The position numbers were made by a program, and so were the translations under genes. From NCBI GenBank assembly GCA_963682055.1, contig OY821741.1, positions 379,501 through 443,500 of the forward strand: 64,000 bases of DNA, in the 5' to 3' direction. A model generated the notes under the pieces. That model was not told the origin of the DNA and ran no database searches. It saw nothing but the letters and a program-made list of their open reading frames with translations. Below are positions 63,166 to 64,000 of the stretch, piece by piece. The first letter of the stretch is position 1. Each line of letters starts with the position of its first letter. Source of the stretch: Primula veris. Its lineage: Eukaryota; Streptophyta; Magnoliopsida; Ericales; Primulaceae.

Positions 63166-64000
63166 TGGTACCTCAGGTATGCCTGGTATATCTGATGGTG
63201 TCTTGGGTAGCGTGGTGTCTGGTATATCCGGTGGTGCCTTGGGTTGCATGGTGTATGATTCATCCCCTGGTGGCTTGGGTAGCGGGTTGCCTGGTTTATT
63301 CCCTGGTGCCTTGGGTAGCCCATGCATGAGGTGGTAGTTCCGGAAAACCGATAAACAACGAGTTATCACTCATAAAAGGGAAAATCTCATAACGGAAATT
63401 GCAATGTTTCCTCCTACGTTATAATAAAAGTTCTTGGTTTCTAGACGTTGAGCTACTATAGCCAAACACTGATCGCACTCATCAGAGTCTAAGTCGGCTG
63501 AGCACTGTGCAACCCCGTAAAATAGTGTCTTTGCTCGAATTGTCTGAACATTTACCTGCGGCAAGCATCTTGTAGCTATCTGGACGGGCGCTCGCTTTCT
63601 CAGTAAGTTTAGTTAGCAACTTCATCCGGGTCCCATTGAATGAAACGGGGCTTGACGAGATGCTAGAATTTACCGTGGTAAGGACCATCTCATCAGGCAT
63701 TTGTATCTTTCCAACCAAGTCATGATTCGAGTAACGCACCATATAGGTATCATTGTACCATAAGATTGCAAATGTGACTTCCTCTGAGCAGTCGTCTTTT
63801 AGCAAAAGGGTGGCCGATTTGATACAGTTGGCGCATGTTGAGTTGTCTACATATCTGATACAACGAGCTTGAGTGTAGGCCGCGTTCGGATCGACGCCAT
63901 AGCATACAGCATGCGAGCCATACAAGCTGATATGTGTTTCATTGGTAGTTAAGTCATCAAGGGAAACATCTAGGTTCTCTCGGAACTCCGTGATATTGGT
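63166..64000 (-). pseudogene. DUF26 (CRK/CRRSP) gene fragment, two frameshifts, runs off window
   Basis: Reading leftward from the window edge, the frame is open (TNITEFRENLDVSLDDL) and closely parallels CRK B. The first Gnk2 motif (CIRYVDNSTCANC) is complete. A one-base excess at about 63530 (ACTATTTTACGG, where CRK B has ACAATTTATGG) shifts the frame before the second motif, CSADLDSDECDQC. A second shift at about 63405 precedes the CNFRYEIFPF block. After this comes a proline-rich linker made of ~12-residue repeats of the type LPKxPxDIPxxx (63170-63320), then the minisatellite. No transmembrane segment or kinase is found on either side of the SIRE insertion. It is a decayed CRK or secreted DUF26 gene; the promoter and signal peptide lie outside the window. 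Confidence 0.85.

Noticed and set aside
62931..63323. 130-aa minus-strand ORF in the minisatellite
   Set aside because: It crosses the SIRE LTR border and two repeat arrays. It is an alternative frame of the pseudogene linker.

Overview
This is a plant nuclear window from a eudicot. Long AT-rich intergenic DNA surrounds intron-rich genes with GT-AG junctions, and the gene set is plant-specific: a PSII extrinsic protein, DUF26 receptor kinases, a DUF1218 membrane protein and an F-box/FBA protein. Ty1-copia elements make up about 24.6 kb of the 64 kb. The family cannot be fixed from the sequence alone.

Layout. 0.3-2.8 kb: a CACTA transposon (3-bp TSD) carrying the first exon of a USP-domain kinase gene. 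4.1-5.5 kb: an intronless F-box gene. 7.0-13.9 kb (minus): a complete 16-exon tyrosyl-DNA phosphodiesterase 1 gene with an N-terminal FHA domain. 14-20 kb: gene-poor DNA with a ~195-bp tandem array, a tRNA-Phe relic lacking its anticodon arm, a hAT-type element (8-bp TSD) and a mini-CACTA-like element (3-bp TSD). 20.2-24.3 kb: cysteine-rich receptor-like kinase A (7 exons). 25.9-27.4 kb: PsbQ (3 exons) with G-box and I-box motifs upstream. 28.1-29.5 kb (minus): DUF1218 protein (3 exons). 29.8-44.5 kb: one copia insertion arranged LTR-internal-LTR-internal-LTR. 46.7-47.2 kb: a large inverted-repeat element. 48.0-51.9 kb: cysteine-rich receptor-like kinase B (7 exons). 53.0-63.0 kb: a SIRE-type copia element with an intact extra 3' ORF, inserted in the decayed tail of a third, minus-strand DUF26 gene that runs off the right edge.

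The locus is best read as a small CRK cluster (two intact genes and one broken paralogue) spread apart by retrotransposons. TDP1, PsbQ, DUF1218 and the F-box gene are unrelated single genes; nothing suggests they act as a system. I found no evidence for a wholly new biological system. The most informative signals are structural: (1) the middle LTR of the tandem copia is a chimera, left part like the right LTR and right part like the left LTR, as expected from unequal LTR-LTR crossover; (2) the SIRE element has a perfect 28-bp fold-back at its left junction caused by an inverted copy of flanking DNA inside the LTR; (3) the palindromic octamer GTTGCAAC occurs 15 times across that SIRE element.

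Exon boundaries were derived by hand from splice dinucleotides, phase and protein continuity. Total CDS lengths are multiples of three for all five spliced genes. No homology search was run.
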